Below are positions 44,012 through 51,245 of a stretch of DNA of 64,000 nt, one piece after another. The notes beneath the pieces were generated by a model, which saw only the letters and a list, made by a program, of their open reading frames with translations, was not told the DNA's origin and ran no database searches. The DNA lies in the NCBI RefSeq assembly GCF_014084125.1, contig NZ_CP048405.1, positions 3,534,001-3,598,000 on the forward strand. Direction: 5' to 3'. The number at the start of each line of letters is the position of its first letter. Within the stretch, counting starts at the first letter, position 1. The position numbers were made by a program, and so were the translations under genes. Source of the stretch: Streptacidiphilus sp. PB12-B1b. Lineage in GTDB: Bacteria; Actinomycetota; Actinomycetes; Streptomycetales; Streptomycetaceae.

Positions 44012-46249
44012 ATGAGCGAGAGCAGCAGCGCGGAGCACGTCCGCTACCGGCAGGACCCGGACGGCGTGGTCACGCTCACCCTGGACCTGCCCGGCTCGGC
44101 CAACGTCATGAACGCGCAGTACCGGGACGCCATGGGCGCGGCCGTGGCCCGGCTGGCCGCCGAGCGCGAGCGGATCACCGGCGTCGTGATCACCTCCGCC
44201 AAGAAGACGTTCTTCGCCGGCGGCGACCTGACCGCGCTGATCCAGGTCACCGAGGAGAACGCGGCCGAGTTCGCCGCCGGGCTGACCGAGATCAAGGCGC
44301 AGCTGCGCACCCTGGAGACGCTCGGCCGGCCCGTGGTCGCGGCCGTCAACGGCAGCGCGCTGGGCGGCGGACTGGAACTCGCCCTCGCCTGCCACCACCG
44401 CGTCTGCCTGGACGACGAGGGCATCCGGATCGGCCTGCCGGAGGCCACGCTGGGGCTGCTCCCCGGTGGCGGCGGCATCACCCGCTCGGTGCGGATGATG
44501 GGCGTGCAGGCCGCGCTGCCGCTGCTGACCGAGGGCAGGCAGCTGCGCCCGGCGAAGGCGCTCGCGGTCGGTTGGATCGACGAACTCGCCTCCGACCGCG
44601 ACGAGTTGATGGCAAAGGCGCGAGCCTGGCTGCTGGCCCACCCGGACGCCGCGCAGCCGTGGGACGCCCCCGGCCACCGGGTGCCCGACCTGCGTCCGCT
44701 GGACCCGGAGAGCTACCCGCTGCTCGCCGCCGCCCCGGCCGTGCTGCACCGCAAGACCCACGGCTGCTACCCGGCGGTGGAACGCATCCTCGCCGCGGCC
44801 GTGGAGGGCGCGCTGCTGGACCTCGACACCGCGTTGCAGGTCGAGACCCAGTACCTGACCGAGCTGGTCACCGGGCAGGTCGCCAAGAACATGATCTCCA
44901 CCTTCTGGTTCCAGCTGAACGAGGTCAACGCGGGCGGTTCGCGCCCCGCCGGGCACCCGGCGTCCAGCGTCCGCCGGGTCGGGGTGCTCGGCGCGGGCAT
45001 GATGGGCGCGGGCATCGCCCACGTCAGCGCCCTCGCCGGAATCGAGGTGGTGCTGAAGGACGCCACCGTCGAAGCCGCCGTCCGGGGCCGCGACTCCATC
45101 ACCGCGCTGCTGGACAAGGACGTCGCCCGAGGGAAATTGACGGAGGATCAAAAACAGTCCCTGCTGGACCTGATCACCGTCACCGGGGACGACGCCGATC
45201 TGGGCGGCTGCGATCTGGTGATCGAAGCCGTCTTCGAGGACCGCGAGTTGAAGAACACCGTGCTCGCCGCCGCCGAGGCCGCCGCCCTGCCCGGTGCGGT
45301 GATCGCTTCCAACACCTCCACCCTGCCGATCACCGGTCTGGCGCAGGCCGTGGCCGAGCCGGAGCGCTTCGTCGGGCTGCACTTCTTCTCGCCGGTGCGG
45401 CGGATGCCGCTGGTGGAGATCATCCGTGGTGAGAAGACCTCCCCGGAGACCCTGGCCCGGGCCTTCGACTTCGTGCGCCAGATCAGAAAGACGCCGATCG
45501 TCGTCAACGACAGCAGGGGCTTCTACACCTCCCGCACCTTCGGCACCTACCTGACCGAGGGCATCGCCATGGTCGGCGAGGGCGTCCCGGCGGCGCTGGT
45601 GGAGAACGTCGCCCGCAAGGCCGGGATGGCCGTCGGGCCGCTGGCGGTGTGCGACGAGGTCAGCCTGACCCTGCCGCTGCGCATCCGCGACCAGGCCCTG
45701 GCCGACCTCGCCGAGGCCGGAGCCGAAGTCGAGGCCGAGGCCGAAACCGGGACCGGGGGCGGCGCCGACGCGGCCCGTGACGGCCTGGCCCAGCTGCGGC
45801 AGCACCCGGCGTACGAGGTGCTGCAGGCCATGACGGCGGAGTACGGCCGGGCCGGGCGCGCGGCCGGGGCGGGCTTCTACGACTACCCGGCCGGGGACGC
45901 CGACGGCGGCCGCAAGTCGCTCTGGCCCGGCCTGGCCGAGCGCTGGGCCGCGCCCGGCCGCCCGCTCCCCCCGGAGCAGGACGTCCGCGACCGGCTGCTG
46001 TACATCCAGGCGCTGGAGACGGTCCGGATCCTGGAGGAGTCGGTGCTCACCTCGGTGGCGGACGCCAACATCGGCTCGGTCCTGGGCATCGGCTTCGCGC
46101 CCTGGAGCGGCGGCACCCTGCAGTTCGTCAACTCCGTCGGTCCGGCGGCCTTCACCGCCCGCGCCGACCAACTGGCCGACGCCTACGGCGAGCGGTTCCG
46201 CCCGTCGGCGCTGCTGCGCGAGAAGGCGGCCCGCGACGAGCGCTTCTGA
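44012..46249 (+). CDS. fadB: Multifunctional beta-oxidation protein (enoyl-CoA hydratase / 3-hydroxyacyl-CoA dehydrogenase)
   Basis: A 745-residue fusion. Residues ~10-200 are a crotonase domain (KKTFFAGGDLTALIQV, AVNGSALGGGLELALACHHR, then GLPEATLGLLPGGGGITR). Residues ~325-510 are the NAD-binding dehydrogenase (RRVGVLGAGMMGAGIAHVSA, ASNTSTLPITGLAQAV, FVGLHFFSPVRRMPLVEIIR). The remainder is the C-terminal dehydrogenase domain, ending FAPWSGGTLQFVNSVG. It catalyses hydration and oxidation of enoyl-CoA, feeding the thiolase encoded just upstream. A Glu/Ala-rich low-complexity insert lies near 45720-45760. Confidence 0.93.
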   Translation: MSESSSAEHVRYRQDPDGVVTLTLDLPGSANVMNAQYRDAMGAAVARLAAERERITGVVITSAKKTFFAGGDLTALIQVTEENAAEFAAGLTEIKAQLRTLETLGRPVVAAVNGSALGGGLELALACHHRVCLDDEGIRIGLPEATLGLLPGGGGITRSVRMMGVQAALPLLTEGRQLRPAKALAVGWIDELASDRDELMAKARAWLLAHPDAAQPWDAPGHRVPDLRPLDPESYPLLAAAPAVLHRKTHGCYPAVERILAAAVEGALLDLDTALQVETQYLTELVTGQVAKNMISTFWFQLNEVNAGGSRPAGHPASSVRRVGVLGAGMMGAGIAHVSALAGIEVVLKDATVEAAVRGRDSITALLDKDVARGKLTEDQKQSLLDLITVTGDDADLGGCDLVIEAVFEDRELKNTVLAAAEAAALPGAVIASNTSTLPITGLAQAVAEPERFVGLHFFSPVRRMPLVEIIRGEKTSPETLARAFDFVRQIRKTPIVVNDSRGFYTSRTFGTYLTEGIAMVGEGVPAALVENVARKAGMAVGPLAVCDEVSLTLPLRIRDQALADLAEAGAEVEAEAETGTGGGADAARDGLAQLRQHPAYEVLQAMTAEYGRAGRAAGAGFYDYPAGDADGGRKSLWPGLAERWAAPGRPLPPEQDVRDRLLYIQALETVRILEESVLTSVADANIGSVLGIGFAPWSGGTLQFVNSVGPAAFTARADQLADAYGERFRPSALLREKAARDERF

Positions 46250-46272
46250 GCGGGCGGGACGTCCGAAACGGC

Positions 46273-46313
46273 GGGACGGGCGGGACCGGCACAGCGCCGG
46301 CCCCGCCCGTCCC
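46273..46313. terminator. Terminator between convergent beta-oxidation genes
   Basis: An 18-bp stem with a single A-C mismatch (46273-46290 with 46296-46313) and a 5-nt loop. It lies between fadB and the convergent acyl-CoA dehydrogenase gene. Confidence 0.8.
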
Positions 46314-46340
46314 CTCCCGCCCGTTCCGGCTGCGGCCGGG

Positions 46341-47483
46341 TCAGACGCCGAGGGAGCGCCCGATGATCTCCTTCATGATCTGCGTGGTGCCGCCGTAGAT
46401 GGTCTGCACCCGGCCGTCCAGGAACGCCCGCGCCACCGGGTACTCGCTCATGAAGCCGTAGCCTCCGTGCAGTTGCAGACAGCTGTCGACGGTGCGCTTC
46501 TGCAGCTCGGTGGTCCACCACTTGGCCATCGCCGCGTCCGCCACCGACAGCCCGCTCTCGTTGTGCACGGTGATGCAGCGGTCCAGGAAGGTCCGGGCGA
46601 TCTGGATCTCGGTGGCCATCTCGGCCAGGGTGAACCGGTTGGCCTGGAAGCCGCCGATCGGCCGGCCGAAGGCGGTGCGCTCCTTGCAGTACGCCAGCGT
46701 GGCCGCGAACACCTGCTCGCAGGCGGCGACGGCCACCACCGCGATCGACAGCCGCTCCTGCGGCAGCGCGTTCATCAGCTGGACGAAGCCGGTGTTCTCC
46801 GCGCCGAGCAGATTGCCGACCGGCACCCGCACCCCGTCGAAGAACAGCTCGGCGGTGTCCTGCGCCTTCAGGCCGATCTTCGACAGGTTCCGGCCGCGTT
46901 CGAAGCCCGGCATGCCGCGCTCCAGCACCAGCAGGCTGGTGCCGCCCGCCCCGGCATCCGGGTCGGTCTTCACCACCACGATCACCAGGTCCGCGTTGAT
47001 GCCGTTGGTGACGAAGGTCTTGGAGCCGTTCACCAGGTAGTGGTCGCCGTCGCGGATCGCCGTGGTGCGCACCGCCTGCAGATCGCTGCTGGCCCCCGGC
47101 TCGCTCATGGCGATGGCGGTGATCAGCTCGCCCGAGCAGAAGCCGGGCAGCCAGCGCCGGCGCTGCTCCGGGGTGGCCAGCCGCAGCAGGTAGGGCGCGA
47201 CCACGTCGTTGTGCAGGGTGAAGCCGATGCCCGAGGCCCCGGCCCGGACCACCTCCTCGTCCAGCACCGCCTGGTAGCGGAAGTCCCGGACCCCGCCGCC
47301 GCCGTACTCGGCGGGCACGTCCATGCCCAGCAGGCCCAGTGCGCCGGCCTCCCGCCAGACCGAGCGGGGCACGATCCCCTCCGCCTCCCACTGCTCGTGG
47401 AAGGGCACCACCCGGCGCTCCAGGAAGCCGCGCACGGTCGCCCGGAACGCCTCGTGCTCGGCCTCGTACAGGGTGCTGTCCAC
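46341..47483 (-). CDS. Acyl-CoA dehydrogenase
   Basis: A 380-residue FAD enzyme. The family signatures are ITAIAMSEPGASSDLQAVRT and LQLHGGYGFMSEYPVARAFL, then DGRVQTIYGGTTQIMKEIIG. The catalytic Glu position in this subfamily corresponds to the IYGGTTQI loop, where a Gly is seen. The base may therefore lie elsewhere, as in isovaleryl- or long-chain-type enzymes. GTG 47483 starts immediately after the TAG of the AurF-like gene, so the pair is co-transcribed. The adjacent fadAB operon suggests a role in beta-oxidation. The substrate chain length is unknown. Confidence 0.88.
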   Translation of the reverse strand: MDSTLYEAEHEAFRATVRGFLERRVVPFHEQWEAEGIVPRSVWREAGALGLLGMDVPAEYGGGGVRDFRYQAVLDEEVVRAGASGIGFTLHNDVVAPYLLRLATPEQRRRWLPGFCSGELITAIAMSEPGASSDLQAVRTTAIRDGDHYLVNGSKTFVTNGINADLVIVVVKTDPDAGAGGTSLLVLERGMPGFERGRNLSKIGLKAQDTAELFFDGVRVPVGNLLGAENTGFVQLMNALPQERLSIAVVAVAACEQVFAATLAYCKERTAFGRPIGGFQANRFTLAEMATEIQIARTFLDRCITVHNESGLSVADAAMAKWWTTELQKRTVDSCLQLHGGYGFMSEYPVARAFLDGRVQTIYGGTTQIMKEIIGRSLGV

Positions 47484-48371
47484 CTACATCACCCCGGCCC
47501 GGCGCAGCAGCCACCGGTTGCTCCGGCCGACCAGCCCGGCCTGCTCCAGCACCCGCAGCGCCTTGGACGCCATCAGCGTCTTGCTGGCGCGCCAGTGCGG
47601 ATTGCCGCGGGCGGCGCGCCGCCCGGCCCGCGGGTCCACGCCGACGGCGGCGTACGCACGCGGATGGATCAGCCGGGTGGTGGCGAAGTAGACGATCGCG
47701 CCGAGCAGCAGCTGCTCGTACCGGCGGCGCACCGGGCCGAGGCGGCGCCGGGCCAGCTCCTCGCGGGCGTAGCCGATGTGCCGGGCCTCCTCGATCACGT
47801 GGATCCGGGAGACCTGGCGCGGCAGCGGCTGGACGCCCTCGTCGGCCATGGCCTCGCGCTGGAAGGCGTCCAGGATCTCCTCGACGTACAGGGTGCCGCC
47901 GAAGGTCTGGCTGTGGGTGGAGGTGGCCTTGAAGAGCCGTCCGAGCTCGTGGGCGATCCGGTCCGGGCCGTAGGCGGGGACGCCCATCCAGGCGATCATC
48001 CGGGCGAACATCACCGAGTGCCGGCACTCGTCGGCGATCTCGGTCAGCGCGAACTGCACGTGCGCGGTGGCCGGGCTGCGGTCGTAGGCGTGCCGCAGCA
48101 GCATCTGCATCAGGATCTCCTCGAACCAGATGCCCAGGGAGGCGATGCTGGCCACCTCGTGCCGGCTCAGGTCGATCCGCTGCTGCTCGCTCAGGCCGTC
48201 CCAGATCCCGGTGCCGTACAGCGAGAGCCGCCGCGGGGGCGAGAAGTAGAGCCCGGGGACCGGCTGCTGGGACCAGTCGACGTCCTTCACCGGGTCGAAG
48301 GACAGCTTGGCGCTGGAGGCCAGCAGCCGTTCCGCGGTGCGCTCCCGGCTGCGGGCATGTGGTGTGGTCAT
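47484..48371 (-). CDS. AurF-like diiron oxygenase
   Basis: A 295-residue helical protein with a ferritin-like diiron site. Putative ligands are in GIWFEEILMQMLLRHAYD, ALTEIADECRHSVMFARM, GTLYVEEILDAF, and SRIHVIEEARHIGYAREEL (E..E, ExxH, E, EExxH pattern). The AurF group oxidises arylamines to nitro compounds, but most homologues are uncharacterised. It is paired with an acyl-CoA dehydrogenase and divergent from an AraC regulator, suggesting oxidation of a fatty or aromatic acyl substrate. ATG 48371 is the only good start. Confidence 0.85.
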   Translation of the reverse strand: MTTPHARSRERTAERLLASSAKLSFDPVKDVDWSQQPVPGLYFSPPRRLSLYGTGIWDGLSEQQRIDLSRHEVASIASLGIWFEEILMQMLLRHAYDRSPATAHVQFALTEIADECRHSVMFARMIAWMGVPAYGPDRIAHELGRLFKATSTHSQTFGGTLYVEEILDAFQREAMADEGVQPLPRQVSRIHVIEEARHIGYAREELARRRLGPVRRRYEQLLLGAIVYFATTRLIHPRAYAAVGVDPRAGRRAARGNPHWRASKTLMASKALRVLEQAGLVGRSNRWLLRRAGVM

Positions 48372-48413
48372 ACGTCTCCCCTGCTTCCCACGGCGGCGGC
48401 ACTGTGAGTACTT

Positions 48414-48443
48414 TTGTCAGCAAGCGGTGCCGCTGCGTAGCAT
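48414..48443 (+). promoter_or_regulatory. Promoter of the AraC regulator gene
   Basis: TTGTCA (48414-48419), an 18-bp spacer, TAGCAT (48438-48443), then a GGAGG ribosome site before ATG 48468. It lies in the 96-bp divergent gap with the AurF-like gene. Confidence 0.65.
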
Positions 48444-48467
48444 GGCCCGGCCGGAGGCAGGACGTAC

Positions 48468-49559
48468 ATGACCGCAACGCTCGGAGAAGGTGACCCCCCG
48501 GCCGACCCCGCCCGGTCGGGCGCGGCCTGGCTGCCGCGCACGGTCGCGGTGCACCACGTCCGCGCCGCGCTGCGCGGGGCCGAGCGGCGCGGCGTCCCGG
48601 TCGGCCCGCTGCTGGAGCGGGCCGCGATCGCGCCGGAGCTGCTGGACGCCGGGCGGGCCCGGGTCTCGCCCGAGCAGTTCGCCCGGCTGGTCCAGCAGCT
48701 GTGGACGGCCCTGGACGACGAGCTGCTGGGCATGGCCCCCGCCCCCAGCCGGGTCGGCACCTTCGCCATGATGTGCAGGGTCGCGGTGCACGACCCCGAC
48801 CTGCGCTCGGCCCTGCGCACCGCCGCCGACTTCTACGCGCTGTTCCCCTCCGGCCCCGGCTTCCGCCTGGTGGAGCCGGAGCGGGGCGCCTGCGCGGGGC
48901 CCGCCGAGGCCCGGATCGAGTTCGACCTGCCCGCCTTCGAGGACCCGGACCGCTTCGGCTCCGAGACCCTGCTGGTGGTCGGCCACCGCTTCGCGGCCTG
49001 GCTCATCCGGCGGCGGATCGACCTGCTCCGGGTCGAGCTGGCCTACCCGGCGCCCGCGCACGCGCTGGAGTACGACCTGCTGTTCGGCGCGCCCAGCGTC
49101 TTCGACGCGCCCCGCACCAGCGCGGTGTTCGCCGCCGGGCTGCTGGACGAGCCGGTCCTGCGCGACGCCGCCGACCTGGACGCCTTCCTGCGCCGCGCCC
49201 CGATCGACGTCCTGGCCCGGGCCAACTACGGCAGCACCGTCGCGGCCCGGGTGCGGCGGCTGCTGGGCCAGGCGCTGCCGGGCTCCATGCCCGAGCCGGA
49301 GCGGATCGCCGCGCGGCTGTCGGTCAGCCCGCAGACGCTGCGCCGCCAGCTGGCGGCCGAGGGGACGACGTTCCACCGGATCAGGGACCAGCTGCGGCGG
49401 GACCACGCCGTGGTGGTCCTGGCCGGGGGCACGACCTCGATCGAGCAGCTCTCCGAGCAGCTGGGCTTCTCCGAGCCGAGCGCCTTCCACCGGGCGTTCC
49501 GCCGCTGGACCGGCTCCACACCGCGCGCCTACCAGCGCGGCCGGGCGGCGGCCGGCTGA
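48468..49559 (+). CDS. AraC-family regulator with arabinose-binding-like N-domain
   Basis: A 363-residue regulator. The N-terminal ~230 residues match the AraC-type ligand-binding domain common in mycobacteria and Streptomyces (LRGAERRGVPVGPLLERAAI, then VHDPDLRSALRTAADFYALF). The C-terminal HTH pair is IAARLSVSPQTLRRQLAAEG and IEQLSEQLGFSEPSAFHRAF, then RRWTGSTPRAYQRGRA. It is divergent from aurF-like/acyl-CoA dehydrogenase and likely controls them in response to a fatty or aromatic acid. Confidence 0.88.
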   Translation: MTATLGEGDPPADPARSGAAWLPRTVAVHHVRAALRGAERRGVPVGPLLERAAIAPELLDAGRARVSPEQFARLVQQLWTALDDELLGMAPAPSRVGTFAMMCRVAVHDPDLRSALRTAADFYALFPSGPGFRLVEPERGACAGPAEARIEFDLPAFEDPDRFGSETLLVVGHRFAAWLIRRRIDLLRVELAYPAPAHALEYDLLFGAPSVFDAPRTSAVFAAGLLDEPVLRDAADLDAFLRRAPIDVLARANYGSTVAARVRRLLGQALPGSMPEPERIAARLSVSPQTLRRQLAAEGTTFHRIRDQLRRDHAVVVLAGGTTSIEQLSEQLGFSEPSAFHRAFRRWTGSTPRAYQRGRAAAG

Positions 49560-49637
49560 GTCGCCGGCTGAGCCGCCTGCGCGCGCATGCGGGTGCACCG
49601 GAGTGCGCGCGCGGGACAATCGCCCCAAGCTGGGTCC

Positions 49638-49862
49638 ATGAACGACTCCATCGAACTCGAACCTCTGGTGATCGTCTGGGGCGTGGAGAGCGGCCCCGAC
49701 GGCACCGGCCGCCGCGTGCAGATCGGCCGGAACGTGATCGCTATCGCCGAGTCGTACGCCGACGTGGAACAACTGCTGAAGATGGCCGGCCTGACCGAAT
49801 GGGTCGAGCTGGACCCGTCCATCGTCGAATGGTGCGACGGCGGGCCCTCCGTCTGGCCGTGA
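49638..49862 (+). CDS. Conserved hypothetical protein, 74 aa
   Basis: A small acidic protein (MNDSIELEPLVIVWGVESGP, then GRRVQIGRNVIAIAESYADV, ending VEWCDGGPSVWP). I use ATG 49638; an earlier ATG (49587) adds an implausible basic tail. Typical codon use and a strong terminator right after it support it. The function is unknown. Confidence 0.7.
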   Translation: MNDSIELEPLVIVWGVESGPDGTGRRVQIGRNVIAIAESYADVEQLLKMAGLTEWVELDPSIVEWCDGGPSVWP

Positions 49863-49867
49863 CGCCC

Positions 49868-49904
49868 GTCCGGCCCCGGCGGAGGTGCTCCGCCGGGGCC
49901 GGAC
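49868..49904. terminator. Strong terminator hairpin
   Basis: A perfect 16-bp GC-rich stem (49868-49883 with 49889-49904) with a GGTGC loop. It separates convergent genes. Confidence 0.85.
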
Positions 49905-49931
49905 GTCAAGGCCGTGCCGCGCTTCCTGTCG

Positions 49932-50417
49932 TCAGCGGTGCCCGCCGAACAGCCGGCGCAGCATCGGCAGGGCGGCCAGGACCGTGCCGCCGGTCGCCAC
50001 CAGGCCGACGCCGAGGTCGACCGAGATCCGGCCCTGCCGGGCCCAGTACACGTCCTTGAGGTCCAGCAGCAGCGCGAACTCGTCGACGATCAGCGCCAGC
50101 CCCGCGCCGTAGCTCAGCGCGACGGCTGGGTGCCGCCTGGTCTCGTCCGCTCCGCGCACGGCCACCGCGCCGACCCCGCTGAGCAGGGCGATGCCCCACA
50201 TGTAGTGGTGCAGGTGCGCGCCGCCGACGCTGACGTTCCGGAACGGCCCTATGCCGTCACGGATGCTGTAGGTGATCCCCCGGACGGTGGCGAAGGTGCA
50301 GGTGAAGCCGACCCAGGACATCAGCGCGGAGCGCTCCTCGGGGCCCAGCTCCTCCAGGTAGGCCCGGTGGACCTCCTGGGCCGCCGGCGGGGCCGGCAGG
50401 GGTGTGTGACTCCTCAT
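49932..50417 (-). CDS. Integral membrane protein, 161 aa
   Basis: About three to four hydrophobic segments (ALMSWVGFTCTFATVRGITY, YMWGIALLSGVGAVAVRG, YGAGLALIVDEFALLLDL, VGLVATGGTVLAALPML). The YGAGLALIVDEFALLLDLKDVYW segment, with acidic residues inside the membrane, and the HLHHYMWG motif are characteristic of a small actinobacterial membrane family of unknown function. It lies 36 bp downstream of the PRC-barrel gene on the same strand. Confidence 0.75.
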   Translation of the reverse strand: MRSHTPLPAPPAAQEVHRAYLEELGPEERSALMSWVGFTCTFATVRGITYSIRDGIGPFRNVSVGGAHLHHYMWGIALLSGVGAVAVRGADETRRHPAVALSYGAGLALIVDEFALLLDLKDVYWARQGRISVDLGVGLVATGGTVLAALPMLRRLFGGHR

Positions 50418-50453
50418 GGCACCAACGTAGCCCCGCCGGCCCCGCGCCGCGCT

Positions 50454-51119
50454 TCAGTCCCGCTCCTCCACCGGCACCGGCGGCAGGTCCTCCAGCTCCT
50501 TCTTGGTGAGGGCCACGGTGACGCCGCCGGCGGCGCAGGTCACCGAGCGGATCGGCACCGCCACCGTCTTGCGGCCCCACAGGTGCCCCTCGGCCAGCAG
50601 CACATGGGTGACCCCGCCGTCCTGCGGGTCGACGACCAGCCCCTTGACCTTGCCGATCTCGCCGTCCGTGGCCTCGATCCGGTCGCCGCGGCGTATCTGC
50701 ACCTCACCGGCGGGCACCCGGTCGTACACCACCGGCGCCGGGTTCAGCGGGGACATCAGCCCGGGGTCGCCGATGCCGACGCCGCCCGCGCCCAGGCCGT
50801 AGTACGGCAGCGAGACCATCTGCTCGGGCTCGTAGCCCAGCTCGCCGGTGCCGGGCGCGAAGTCGGTCTCCTCGGCCGGGTCCAGGGCCTCGAAGCCGTC
50901 GAGCGAGCAGCGCAGCCGGACGTCGTCCGCCGTGGTCGCGGCCGGGTCCACCAGGTCGATCGGCACCAGGCGCTTGTTGCCCTGCCCGTGCCGGGGATCG
51001 ACCACCAGATGGGTGAGCCGCTTGCCGACCGGGTCGATCACCACGCGGTCCAGCCGCCCGCAGTCCTCGTCCTGACAGTGGACCCTGGCTCCGATGCCGT
51101 ACTGCGTGCTCTGGTTCAT
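50454..51119 (-). CDS. PRC-barrel domain protein (two repeats)
   Basis: A 221-residue protein with two PRC-barrel-like repeats. The N-terminal one is GIGARVHCQDEDCGRLDRVV to THLVVDPRHGQGNKRLVPID. The C-terminal one is IRRGDRIEATDGEIGKVKGL to THVLLAEGHLWGRKTVAVPI. Both carry the G-x-h-x-x-h-h-h-DP core of the family. It is a cytoplasmic, possibly nucleic-acid-associated stress protein. It is probably co-transcribed with the downstream membrane protein. Confidence 0.85.
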   Translation of the reverse strand: MNQSTQYGIGARVHCQDEDCGRLDRVVIDPVGKRLTHLVVDPRHGQGNKRLVPIDLVDPAATTADDVRLRCSLDGFEALDPAEETDFAPGTGELGYEPEQMVSLPYYGLGAGGVGIGDPGLMSPLNPAPVVYDRVPAGEVQIRRGDRIEATDGEIGKVKGLVVDPQDGGVTHVLLAEGHLWGRKTVAVPIRSVTCAAGGVTVALTKKELEDLPPVPVEERD

Positions 51120-51189
51120 GGCGGCTCCTCCTGTTGTGTCCCAAGTCTCCGCCCCCGGCCGGAGCCGGGCGCGGACACCGGTACTTGTG

Positions 51190-51231
51190 CCCGTCCCCGC
51201 GGGCGCAAACGTGCACGCCCGCGGGGACGGG
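51190..51231. terminator. Terminator of the alpha-galactosidase gene
   Basis: A perfect 16-bp stem (51190-51205 with 51216-51231) with a 10-nt loop, 15 bp past the stop codon. Confidence 0.8.
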
Positions 51232-51245
51232 GACCGGCCGGACCG

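Noticed and set aside
46183..48477. Minus-strand frame of ~760 codons covering the acyl-CoA dehydrogenase and AurF-like genes
   Set aside because: Its translation is low-complexity Arg/Gly/Ala, while the two shorter frames in the same place have clear family motifs.
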